Source: Cristatella mucedo
Lineage: Eukaryota; Bryozoa; Phylactolaemata; Cristatellidae
Direction of reading: 5' to 3'
DNA length: 62,000 nucleotides
Assembly: GCA_009760855.2 (NCBI GenBank)
Contig: WPIO01000022.1
Location: forward strand, 4,970,001-5,032,000
Under the pieces are notes generated by a model that was given only the letters and a program-made list of their open reading frames with translations, did not search any database and had not been told where the DNA came from. Positions 42,701 to 55,900 of the stretch are shown piece by piece. Position 1 is the first letter of the stretch. Each line of letters opens with the position of its first letter. The position numbers were made by a program, and so were the translations under genes.

Positions 42701-44782
42701 CCACAACTGGCTATTACCTTTGTATCATGGACCTCGTGTGCCATATGGATGGAAATGAGTCTTTAAGCAGTGACAAGTAATTCCTGTTGAGATCTCTGCC
42801 TGTGAGAGAGCACCTGTAGTTGCCGACGATTACTCCGTCTGGATTTAGCATTGGTACCACTTTGAAGATAAACCTTTCACGTAAGCTCTATGTAAATATG
42901 AATTTGGCGGATTCAGAAATGTTTATCAAAATTGTATTGCAAAAGAACAGCGTTGGCCAAATTCTAACTCGTAAGCATCCTCTTGAAACCGTGAATAATA
43001 TTTGCTCTAAATCTACACAAAACATGTCACCTAGGCTTATATTGTCAATTCTTTTTTGAAAATCGAAATGCAAAACACAAAGTACGTCTGAATGTACACT
43101 TTAGGCTTTGGATAAACGAAGAAAATCTCATTACGAGTAAAAATTAAGGATTAAATGAGTCAACAGCCTCATATTTATACAACAACAGGGAGCCTTAGTG
43201 CCTATCAGCCCCGATTGCACTGGGTAATACAAAATTGCCTGCTGATGGGTGCCGATGCACGACCCAGAGTCATACTGAACAAATGCTATTACTCTAAGCG
43301 AATATAGTGGCCTCCCAGAAGCATACAATAACGTGGATTGATGATCCAACATAAGATAGTTTACCTTACAGGTGGTTGTGCAATTCCATTTGGCTACTAT
43401 GGCTTCGAATTATCCTCAGCCACACTGATTGCATTCAATTTGAGCTTGATACCTGTTATCTATAAAAATGCCCAGCTTGAATGTGTTAAACATGAGCAAA
43501 GCTACACTGAAGGGTGGCTTCACTCATTTTATGTGAGTAAAATAACTCTACTGCCTCCAATTTTTATAAGATAGCCAATTTTTGAATAACCCAGGAAATA
43601 TTTGGGAAGCTTCCGACTTGCTGTTGTAGCTTGGCTTGTGCGAGGTCAAAATACGAGCAAACGGAACAACAAAACTTCAGCAGTAATTTACATGCTTGCA
43701 GTTTAGACACGCCCATATTAAATTACTGTACAAAAGAAACGAAACAGACTCTCAGAATACCCATAACCTATTTAATCAGATCTATCGCAAAGACTAATAC
43801 AATTTAAAGTTATGTCAAATGTTGGTACCAGGGAATTATTTGAATTTGGCCAAGTGATAAGGTGTTCGTACTTCACGTCCTGGGGTGTGGGCTCGAGTCT
43901 AAGTTTATGAAAGCTGCTATAGCTCTTCTGCCGAAGTATATCTGCAAATGAGGCTGTGGAATTGGCTCACCATTAATTCACTTGCTTACCAAAATTATTT
44001 ACAAGCCACTATATACATGATTATTGAAAAGTTAAAGCGATCTCTGCATGCAGAAAATGCAACTTTGTGGCTTCTGCCTAACATATTCCATTCGGTTGGA
44101 ACTTCAATGAAAAATAACACAAGTTAACGTGATTAACAAGTTGAAATTTAGAGGAGCAAACCATCTGGACTCGCGCTTCATTCTCGGCAGAAGACTGCGA
44201 GTTATTGGGGAACTTGAAACAGATAGACAATGTTTAATATTTTTAAGATCACGTGTTTTTTGTATAGATTTTAACCATTGGCTTCGCAGAAAATACTGAG
44301 CCACTTGCATTGCCTAGGCACCACTGACCAAATGTAGCCACCACTGGGAACGGCAATTGATTGCAGCTGCAAGATATAAGTGCATGCTCATGCCTTACCA
44401 CTGCCGTATCGCTGTCTCCAAGCAGAAAATCAATAAGACCTTTCATCATCCAGCTGCTATTGGACTCACCGGGGTGTACGCGAGCAGTCAGCACCACACC
44501 TTTCTTTGCCTGCGAAGATAATAAGCTTACATCATTAAGAATTCCGGTAGGATTTCAATACCATTTTCACAAACAGCAGCTATATGCTGTAAAATAAAAA
44601 CACGTGTCTTTGCTGAAATGTTTCAACATCATAAGCCAAACCTTGTGTGCATCCGGGCTGCCCTCAGCTGGAGAAGTAATGGTGAGCAGGTAAACGAGAT
44701 TGCCAGCGAGAGATCTGCACAGTATGCGAATCCGGCAAAGCCTAGACTTGTTGTCATCATTCACAATAGCTTCAAGGTAGTC
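39744..44782 (-). CDS. CCP gene, catalytic-domain exons 9-14
   Basis: Exons 44642-44782, 44399-44509, 42718-42887, 40213-40372, 39990-40091 and 39744-39915 encode the zinc peptidase. In order: [37 protein letters not shown] (His and Glu ligands), [48 protein letters not shown] (His ligand), [32 protein letters not shown] (catalytic Glu across an intron), and [14 protein letters not shown]. After 39744 the frame could splice (GTATGC) or read on to a stop at 39601-39603, so the C-terminus is open. Confidence 0.93.
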
Positions 44783-46958
44783 CTAAAAGACAAAAAGCTA
44801 ACACGGAAGAAGACAGACCCAGACGCCAAAATCGCCTTACTCATATGACGGTGTCACTCAAGCGACTAACCTGCAAATCAGAATAGGTGTAAGGGTAACA
44901 GTGGGCCAGATATACACTGTCATTGCTGTGTGGGAATCTCACGGTGAACGTCAGTGCATAATAGCTACGCTCAGACTTGCCGTCAAAATACCTAAAACGA
45001 ACCGTTTTTCAATGCGTAATACAGGAATACAATGGGCATACGAAGAGAATGGGTAGCCCCAAAGTTGAAATTCTGTATGATTTAGCAATTGCGTCTGAAA
45101 ACAGACGATGGCACGAAAAAGTACACGGTAAAGTCTAGAAATACTCCATTTTGCCCAGGGTTGCTATGGCAAAACCAGGCAAAGACCATTACTAAAATGT
45201 GCATCGACGCTTTTAACGATCTTTTCTACTACAACAGAATTGTCTGGGCATAAATTGGAAATTGGGCTCGGAAAGCAAGACACCTGCCGCGAAGGGTCAA
45301 CAGATTCCAATCTATAGAGCACCACACTTAGCCCCCAAGGAGGCTCCCCATTAGAGGTGGCTGCTGCTGCTCTTCGATGGTAAATAAAACGAATCACCAC
45401 AGGTCAGAGGAAGGTACGGTAGAAGTTGTACAATGAATGATGAACACAGAGGTCGGCTGATTTAACAACCTCACAGTTACACGAGGTACACGAGGAAGGC
45501 GAGTCAACAAACCTATTCGGCTACCAATCCTAGCCCAATTTCGCTTGGTATTCCACGACTGCCTGCTGCTGAAGAGCTCTAATCAACGACGTCGTGGACT
45601 TCGAGCCAGTAAACAAACATCGGGTGAGCCTGTATCCCTAAGCTAAGACCTAGGGGGCAACACCCCCACTGTTTTCCAAGAGGAGATACTCGCGAGAAAA
45701 AAGAGAGCCAGCATTTTGATTGTGCAAAATGTAGCTGAAATGCTTGCAGTGTCCGTTTTGGTGGTGGAAGTTGAGCAGGCCTCATGCACCGATGCTGCTT
45801 TTGCTGCACCGGTGCTGAGTCTTCGACGACTCGATGTCGCTTGCAGGTTGCAGGCGTTGAAGACACCCACGTCAGCGATCGTTGTACACTAGCTAGCAGT
45901 GAGAAATTGCGATTGCTTACCTTACGGGTGTGCGATAATACTTGATGTCGGATCCTGCTCGGCGCCAACCCTGGCGTGACATTCTCGCTTCTGTTTCGCT
46001 ATACATGACCGGCTGCATACCGCATCCGTACAAGCTCGACGTCTGCAAGTAGCCAGTGCCGAGTGCGTATAGGGGTACACGTTTACAGATAAATCGGATA
46101 TCTGAAGGAAGAAGCCGGGCATAGCCGAGAGAAATAGTGCGAATGGCGCTGCCCAAGAGGCAAGACTTGATAAATTCCTCAATGCTAAAAGTCGAACCTT
46201 GGTGAAGTTGCAAATTGTAAATCGGTAATTCACACCAGCAGTCATGTTGGCCACTTTGAAGTAAAACCATTGAGTATGCTTGCTGGTATATATGTCTTTG
46301 CGGAGCCACAGCTCATACTCGCATTCTCCTCTAAAAAGTCATAAGCACGCGAGCCTGCTTACAGGCGTCAGAGGTTACGCATGAAAGCGAGCTAGCCAAC
46401 AAGCTTTTTTTAAGCTGCGGCTCTGGCTAAGTAGAAGACTGCTGGGACATAGAGTATTTGATGAGCTCAAAGACCATGGTTCGGACGAGAGCGGATCAGC
46501 TTTGCCGGCTTGCTTACACTTTTACGACCCTCTCCAGATTGCCGCTCTCGAAGCGAGACTCAAAGATGAGCGTATTTTCCGACGATTCCATCGCGGCTCG
46601 GCTAGTCTCCTCCCTGCCTCCGCCGAATGTTCTGGATTGTCGAAACTGTCGAGCACACGGTCGTGAGGAAATTCAAGGCACTGGCGAACTGAGCTCAAAG
46701 AAGAAACAGCTAACAAAGAGTCGGCTAGCGGGCTACCATTTGCATTCGGTGGACACAAGTCTAAGTGAATGGCTGCTGGAAAATAGGACACACGGCATCC
46801 TTTCCTTTGATGCACAGTTTAAAACAAAGAAGAAACCCTGGGAAGAACAAATAAAGCATCATAACATGGTGCTTTCAGGCAAACGAATGTGTGAAACAGG
46901 GTTGTCGGAATTACGACAAAAGCAGTTCTCAAGCAGCCAAATCGCATGGGCTAGGTTC

Positions 46959-46990
<32 letters not shown>

Positions 46991-49900
46991 TAATAATGCA
47001 CTTGATAAAGCGCCCTCAGAGAACTCAATCTCTTTCTAGGCGCTTTACATTTGCTGCAAAGGGAACCGCGATTGAATGGTGCGTAATATCATGAGGTACG
47101 TACAAGCCTGGTCACTCACTGCCTTACTTTAGGCTACAAAGATTTCGGTGCAGCATTCAACAACGTATGCACGTTTGGGTGTTGCGAAGAAAAAACAGCT
47201 TCACATACCTGCTATTGGAAATAATCCAGAGTCGACCAAAATCAACAAGGCCAACCAACAGCAACGAGGCCGTCATCAAATTACCAACTTAAAGGTACGA
47301 CATAGTACACTCTCTGATATAATCCAAGTTTACAGACAATACCTGGCATTTATTACTCAGCAGATACATGTAAACATGAATGTATTGTTTAGCTTTATGT
47401 TTTTGCTACAAAACTCGATATCAAGCATCTAGGACATTCCTCTATGTTTGAAAGGGTCAATTAACAGAGACTCTACTGACGACAAGATTTGCTTATATAA
47501 TAATAATAATAATAATGCACTTGATAAAGCGCCCTCAGAGAACTCAATCTCTCTCTAGGCACTTTACATTAGCTGCAAAGGGAAATGCAATTGAATGGTG
47601 AGTAATATCATGCTTGATAAACAAACAAAATGAATAACATGGTTAGGGGCGACATGCACAGGGTCAGCATGCAAATGTGGTTAGTGGCAGCATGCACAGT
47701 GTCAGCACGCATAAGCACATGAAGGACAAATCACAGGGACCCACTAAATGCTGTCCTAAATAGATGTGTTTTTATATGTCTCTTGCGATAATCAAAACAC
47801 TAATACTAAAGCCAAGTTGACAATCTAGTTGTTTATTGAGCATGCTAGTACTAACCATTAAATCATGCTTCCTTTGCAGCTAATGTAAAGTACCTACAAA
47901 GACGTCTGAGTTTTCTGAGGGTGCTTTATCAAGTGTGCTATTATTATTACTATTATTAAGTCTAGCACCCTCTTTCTATAATAATGCATCTAAATAATGC
48001 CCTCAGAGAATTTAATCTCTTTGTAGGCACTTCTTAAACACATTTATTTCAAAGATGCCTTTAACAATCCACCCTCATTGCTGGGTAATAAAGGCAAGAC
48101 ATCTGAGCTACTGTGGAGAGGCTGAAGATTGAAGAGAGAGAGGTTCTTATTTATTTTTTGCAGTGGTGTAAAAACTGACTTCTCGCCTTCCAACACCAAA
48201 CACCACTAGCGTTTTTGTCTGTTCAGAGCTTCCTTCCGAAAATCAAATTTCTTGCGAACATCGAATATGAAAACCGATCCGCCTAAGACCTGTTTAAAGC
48301 TCATCTATTTGTCTGACCTTATCGCTTAGACTATTAAAGAAAAACTGGTGGCGAAGTGGCCATTGCTGCATGCTCCTCCCTCAATTTCAAGCCGTATGCA
48401 GTGCCCACAAAGCAGTCTTTCGAGTCTCGTTGAGCCCTTCCAATAACTAGAAGCCAATAGTAGCAATAATCTATTGCCCTACAGGTACAAATTCCAATTC
48501 TACTAAAGATTTTGCTGATTTAAACTCGAATTTTTGTCTAAGTTAACTTTCTTTCCTCATTCTGGGTGATTTTAACATTCAGTTTAATAACAACTGACGC
48601 CTTAAGTGCCGAATTTCTAGCACGGACTGATCCAGTTTCTATTGTGGCTCATGTGCATGACCCCACTCACAAAAAGGATAACACGCTTGATCTTCTCTGC
48701 TCGTTCATTATAGTCTCCTATTTTTTTTTTTACCGAATTCTGCTCATTAACCACGAAGATATTATTCATTCTGCAGTGTTTGGCCGCCTCCTCATTCAAA
48801 ATCAGCTGTTACTCGCTAAACCTTAAAAAAACCCTTGAAATTGATGATGTACTCACAAACATATCTTCATCCCACCTGCTGCTGAATCCTCCTTCCGATC
48901 TGTCATCATTGGTAGAGTGCTGCAAACTGCTGCTCATAGGACACCCCCTAAGCATGTGGCTGGATTAAAAGGCTGTGTTCTTCTAATAGGTGATGCTGTT
49001 GTGCGACCATCACCACATGCTCAAAATGTAGGTGTCGTTTTCGACAGATGCCTCAATTTTAAAAGCTTCATTCAGAAGACTGTTTCTACAGCTAGCCATC
49101 ACGTCCGATCCCTATCCACGATTAGGAGCTGTCTTCCACAGTGGCTTGCAAAAAATTTAACTAGCTCCTTAGTTCTGTCTCGGCTTGATTATTGTAATTC
49201 CCTTTTGGCTGGGCTACGAAAGAAAGCAACTTGGCCACTGCGGTTGACTACGAATATGGCTGCAAGGCTAGTCTACAAGTCCCAGAGCTATGAGCACGTG
49301 TCTCCTTTGCTAAAAGATCTAGGATGGCTGCCTGTTGAGCAACGGATGCGGAGCAAAGTTCTTAGGCTGACCCACAAGGCCCGCCACGGCTTGGCTCCTT
49401 CGTACTTAGCTGAACTGCTGCACCAGTTTCAGCCTCTTCGCGCCCTCAGGTCCCGTGTGGACAATAAATTAGCTGTTCCATTCCTCTGCTTAAAGACCAT
49501 TGGTGACAGAAGCTTTAGCTCTGCAGGTTCTCGACTTTGGAACTAGCTTCCACAATTCCTAAGCAACGACAACTACTCTCCTGCTGCCGACCATGGCTCA
49601 TCCTTTTCGGCGGTCCTGAGCTTCTACTTCCATGCTACTCACTACCTCAACTGCTCTCCTGACTCTGCTACGCTTCCCACTTTCTCTTTGTTGTGTGAGA
49701 CGAAGTCTGTTGGCTACCGAATGCGTACCGAAAGCCACTTGGGCTGTGAGTGCACTATACAAAACTCTTCTGCGTAACACCCACGTGGTCTTTATGACTT
49801 TTGGAGTTACAGACGGAGATGCATACAGCGCGACACTAGTCGACATTCTTGATGAGCTTGCACCTCTCGTTAAGTACACTGTACGTCCTTGCCCAGATGG

Positions 49901-52900
49901 CCTATCCTTTACCCAGGACATTAAACTAGCTAGGTCCACGAAGTGCAAGCTTGAGAGTCAAGCAACGGATTGACTTCAAAGTTTTGTCGCTCACTTTTAG
50001 GTCCCTTGATTCTATGGCCGTAATGGCACACTAGGTAAGGGGGTTGCTTTCACGACCTCGGTCCCGAGGTCGTGGGTTCGATTCCTGCGGTGGGCGATCC
50101 GTTATCGCCACTGCAAGCAGTGGTGATAGCCGTAAAGGCTCTTCTGTCGCTATACAAAAAGAGGCTGTTTAATCAGCTAGGACTTATGGCTCCAACCTAT
50201 CTCTCAGATATACTACCCCAGCAGGCCAAGCATCGTACCACTCGCTTTTCAGAATCCAACAGTCTACAAATACCTCGTACAAACCTTAAATCCTTTGGAG
50301 ACCGTGCATTTAGTTCATATGCTCCCAAAGCGTGGAACTCCCTCCCGACCTGCGTCAGAACATCCCCTGACCTGACCACATTTAAAAGGAACTTGAAAAC
50401 ACACCTATTTAGGACAGCATTTAGTGGGTCCCTGTGATTCGTCTTCATGTGCTTATGCGTGCTGTGCATGCTGACCCTGTGCATGTCACCCCTAACCATA
50501 TTATTCATTTTGTTTGTTTTTCAAGCACGATTTTACTTACCATTCAATTGCATTTCACTTTGCAGCAAATGTAAAGCACCTAGAAAGAGATTAAGTTCTC
50601 TGAGGGCACTTTATCAAGTGCATTATTATTATTAAGTATACAAGAGATCGGAACTGACTATCCATCGACATGTATCCGAGTCTTACTGTAGATATATCAA
50701 TCTCTACAAGCTAAGGCAAAGTCTAGCTATCATACAAATATTGTTGAATTATGGATGCTCAATCCAAAACGGCTGATGTCTACCATTAACCATCTACTTA
50801 ACCGCTTCCAGATTAGCTCCTTACCTAGTGATCCTTGGGGTGATCTGACAGATTACTTCTCTAGTTCTTTCTTAGCAAGATAGGCAAAATTAGAGAGTCT
50901 ATCCCTTACACCAAAACTTCAGACATAGCAGGTAAGTTCCAGTCTGATTTTAGAGCTAATCACTCCAACGAGTGACGGGTCGCTGTACTGTGTGAGCATC
51001 TACGTCGGGAAAAGTCGACAAAGGAGAACAGCAGACCCGATAATACACTGAGATTCTTCAGGGCTAGGATCGGCCGTGACGGTCATTAGCTCCTGTGTGG
51101 CTCCTGCGATTGTTAATACACTGCCTGTCGTTATTTCTATTCAATATTCTGGTGTGCGACTTCTCACACAAATGCTCATACTTGACACCGACTCAGCATT
51201 GCCTCGGGTATATAACGATAGTTGTTTTGTTTGACACTGTTGATCACCAAGTACTTCTCGAGCATCTCACCTGAGCATCACTGGCACTGCGCTGCAATGG
51301 TGTAAAACCTATCTCAGTGGAAGACTCCAGAGTATTGATGTAAATGGGCAAAAGATCAATATTACTACCCGATTAATCACTAAAGTACAGGTTACCTCAG
51401 GGATCCGTGCTTGGTCAGCTTCTTTTCACAATTTATGCTCTTCCTGTTGCCGATGTTGTGATTGCCGAGAACAATCTAGACCTTCACTGCTATGCAGATG
51501 ACATATAGCTGTACGCAGTGGCAGAGCCAGGGGTAGGGGGCATTCCCCCTACCCTACAGCAGGGTAGCCAGCTTGGCTGCCCCCTAATCCTATGCTCTGT
51601 GACCGTCACCAACAAGAAAACTATGCGTCCATTCAAAGTTTCACTAAATGAGCAACCGCCCGAATTCGGGTCAAATGAGCACCATGATTTTAGGCTATAG
51701 TTTTTCATTTATTGTGGGTCTGGCCCTACCTAGTTTAAAATTGTAGGTCTTGCTCTTCAAACTTACCTAACTCCCCAGCTGCATGCATTGCTAACATCTG
51801 CACTTGTATGGCAGCAAACTTTCTAAAACTTAATGATAAAAAAACCAAGTTACATGTTATGTGCAAACCAAGTGTGCCTAAGGAATTGAAAAGCTTAATG
51901 CTCAAAATCAGCTCCGCAAGCAGCCATGCGAAATCTGACAACAGCACCTAAACAGTCAAGTCTGACTACTTTCAGCTAGGTAATATTGCAAACAATCAGG
52001 CCTGCTTAGACAGACATAATACATCAAAACTGGTCCGTGCATTTATGAAATCCCTTCTTGACTTCAGTAACCCATTGCTAGCAGACCTACAGGCCTATTC
52101 AATCAGGCGATTACAGTTGACGCAAAACTCTGCAGCTAGGTTTTGTCTGCCGTGAGCATCGAAGTTGCCATGTTACACCTTACCAATGTGCACTGAGTCC
52201 CAAGTGTATCGACTTTAAGGTTCTGTCACTCACTTTTAGGTCCGATCATTCTCTGGTCCCAGCCTACCTATCAGAACTACTCCCAGCGATGCAGGGCAGT
52301 GTACCATATGCTCTTAGGACTCAAATCATTTAGCTATGCCTCGAACCAACCTTAAATCATTTGGAGATTTGCACATTTAGTTTGCATAGTCCCAAAGCTC
52401 CCCCCCGACTGTCGTCCTGAGACCCCTCGACTTGACCACATCTCAAAGAAGCTAAACAAGCAATCGTTTCTAATAGAGTTTGCTGGGTCCTCATGATTTG
52501 TCCTTTGTATGCCGATGCAAGCTGACACCTATGCATGTTAACATTAACCATACTTACATGTTAACACGGTGCATGTAATCTCTAACCATATTGTGCATGT
52601 TGACACTGTGTATGTTACCACTAACCAGTTTATCATGCATCCTTTGCTCCTGGGTCTTAGCCCAGGGGTAAGGTGCTTGCTCTTCATGACCCAGGTTGTG
52701 GGTTCGAATGCTTCAGTAGGCCATTTTTTATTGACAACTTTGACAACTGCAAGCGTCGGCGATAGCCGTGAAAGCACTTCTGCTACTATATAAGGTGCTG
52801 CGTTTTAGGACGCTGTTAAATCAGCAAAAGATTTTTACTGTGACACACCCATAAAACGATCAAAGTAATTCTGAGGGGGTACAATACAAATGTATTATTA

Positions 52901-55900
52901 ATTCTAAATTACCCTTCGTTGTCAGACATTGTGATTTCCGATCATGACAAGCCATTGCTAAGCAACTTACGTTTTTAGATTTAAAATATCTCATACACAT
53001 CACAGAAGACCATACAATTCTAAAAATCTGTTGCCAGATCTGTTAGAACATGTTTTCGATTCGCTTTGATTTTGAGACAGATTAAAAGTAAAATCAAGTT
53101 CAGCTGACCCAACAGCTTTATTTAAATAATGGCAAATGAGCTTTAGCGGCTATTGCTCCCCTTGCATTGGGCAATATAGATTGCTTATGGCAGGACTCAA
53201 CGACCACCTGGATCGTGAAATGTGAGCACTACACCTGCAGGTTGAGACCCAGGGCTTCCTAGCTCAGCTCTTTTAATCTCAGGCCACCGACGGCTCATTG
53301 CTAGATCAGGAAGGTAGCTTCAAAGCGCTAAGAAGAAGGAAGCTCGCTTATGGCACACTTTGCTCCCTGAAGCCATTTCTCGAAGAAGGGTAGAGAGGAC
53401 ATGATATGTCTGAATGCATCACATGCTGCAAGTCCTTACCCAGTTTAAAGAGAAAGTTATAGATTATGAAAACTTTAAGAAGTTTCTATGCCGAAAAATT
53501 TGTTCTACCAGGATATATCATTTTCAGAAACTTTAAATGTGCTATTTAAAAGTTGCCTTAATAAATTTAGCCCCACCAATTCCCCATAAGGTGCTGCATC
53601 ATTAAAAATGCTCACAAAGCCTAGAACTCACTCCCGGCTGACGTCACGACATACCCTGAATTGACGACACGTAAACATAAGCGAAAAACGAATCTGTTTA
53701 TCAAAGCATTTTGTGGGTCCTCGTGATTCATCCTTTGTGTGCTTATGCGTGCTGACACTGTGCACGTTACCACTAATCTTAAGGTCATGCTTCCTTTACA
53801 GCATATGTAAAGTGCCTAGACAGAGATTAAGTTTTCTCAGGGTGCGATACAAATGTATTACTGTCATTATTATTATTCCCGAGTCTGCTAGGGGAATCAG
53901 CATGGTGGTATACACAACTGCATGCACAAGGCCTTTTTAGGACAAGGAAACCAGTTAAAAATAAAATTCTTGCTAATGTATCTTGCCAAGGAGTGGATGC
54001 ATACAATGCTGCAGTGCGCAGGTAATCAACCATTTTGCAACTATTTCTGACAGACTTGGCCATAATGCATGCGTGCAACGAGGCAATTGCTGAGGATACA
54101 TGTACATGAAACTTTTTCTTCTATTTCAGTATATGTTCATTCAGTAATACTCACATAAAAGCTTGGCTTTGCCTTCACTTCGTAGATTAGCTGACCTCCA
54201 TTCTCCATACCTTTTATTTCAGGCACTCTTTCCAAACCACCTGAAACAATAAAGCTTAAGATGCTGCATGATTTAAATTAAAACCATCAATTTGAAAACA
54301 GTCTTATAACCAAAACTTCTTGATGACACTTTAAAACTATCTCACTCAAGCACTGAATAACGAGCTGGAAAATCTGAAGAATGTGTTTAGAGCTCTTGAA
54401 AATAGCCTGTTGGCTACCAAAAGCTTAACTCCGGTGACTTAGCCAAGCTGTAGTCACCAAGCAGTCATCAATAATTAGGGGTAAATGTGTAGAAAATATT
54501 CATACAAATGGTCAAATGCTCAAATATTTTTAAGGTCTCCTTTTAAAAGACAACTGTGCTAGAAATGGGATCGGCAATTTTGAGGATTTCCATGCAAAGG
54601 CAAAAATGATTATGCAATCCCTGCCTAACCCTGAAGTGCACCGAAGCAGGATAGTTACAAATAAAAAATTTCCCAATCTCTGCATCACATGTGACTTGTG
54701 TCTTAACTTGCTGAACCTTGGTGCACCAGAGTGCATTTTTGTGGATTGTTGAGATGCATGTTTGTGACTTTCAAACAGCTTCTTATTCAGTGCAGCTTTG
54801 TGCCTTGTACATTCTATAACTCGGCTAATACTAAATGGATCAGTCTGCAATTGAAATGTGTTTAACTCTGCTTCTAAATCACTGAAGTAGTTTATTTCTG
54901 ATTTCCACGATTTCAGAAAATAAAACTTCAGGACGTTTGATGACCTGCGAGGAAAAGAATGACATGACATGAGAGAAAAAAGAGAAATCAGGTAAGAGAA
55001 AGAGAGGTATAGAAAGATAGCGAGTATTTTCTTGTAGGTCCAGAAAATGAGACATTCCTATCAGGTCGGACATGGTTTGCCAACAGTAGGCATCATGAAC
55101 CAACAGAAAAAGCTCTGTTAGAGTATCATAAACATACAACATCTAAATTTAAAGAAGTAGTTAAGAACCCCAGCTGGTATCTGTTAAAGGCATTAGTCGT
55201 GTACCTTTTAACGATATCGTCAGTTATATGCTCTATGCAGAACCGCTCAGATCCAATGAGTTCGTTGAGTCTAACAAAATTCATTATAAGTATCTGGGGC
55301 ACAGAAATCTTCTCGATCTATGATCCAGTTTTAGTGGCATACCACTAAATGTTTGAAGAAACCAATCGACTGCTAATATATCTCTGTCTGTAATTCCACA
55401 AAGACACAATGATTAAATACTTTTTACTCTGGAGTTTTATGTGGCCCACTTAATCCATCAGCGACTTTTGATGGTAGTTAACAGACTACATCTCACCTAA
55501 CAATGATAAAGTAAGGAGCATAGCTGAGTCAGAAGGGCAGTCAATAAAGTGGGTAGCACGGAAGCAGCAGCTTAGGATGGCTGCAAAGGATTACAAGTCT
55601 TTAAAGAAAGGAATAGAACAGCCAATTTATTGTCCATAGAGGACAAGAGAGCACAAGGAGGCTGAATCTGGCGCACCAGTACAGCTAGGTATGAAGGAGC
55701 AAACCCTGGCGGGCCTTGTGAGTCAGCATAAGAGCTTTTCTCTGTATCCATTGATCAAGCGGCAGCCATCCAAGCTCTACCATATTACTCACCATTCAAT
55801 TGCATTTCCTTTTGCAGCAAATGTAAAGCGCCTAGAGAGAGATTGAGTTCTCTGAGGGCGCTTTATCAAGTGCATTATTACTATTATTATTACCAGCAAA

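Larger units (their letters stand above)
50690..52560 (+). mobile_element. LINE-A copy (linker to 3' UTR) with two insertions
   Basis: Linker and RT remnants (FRANHSN near 50960, LEHLT near 51265, [20 protein letters not shown] near 51315, YADDI-stop near 51500), then [16 protein letters not shown]-like at 51815 and 3' parts to 52560. Two foreign stretches interrupt it (50979-51190 and 51515-51735). Dead. Confidence 0.83.
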
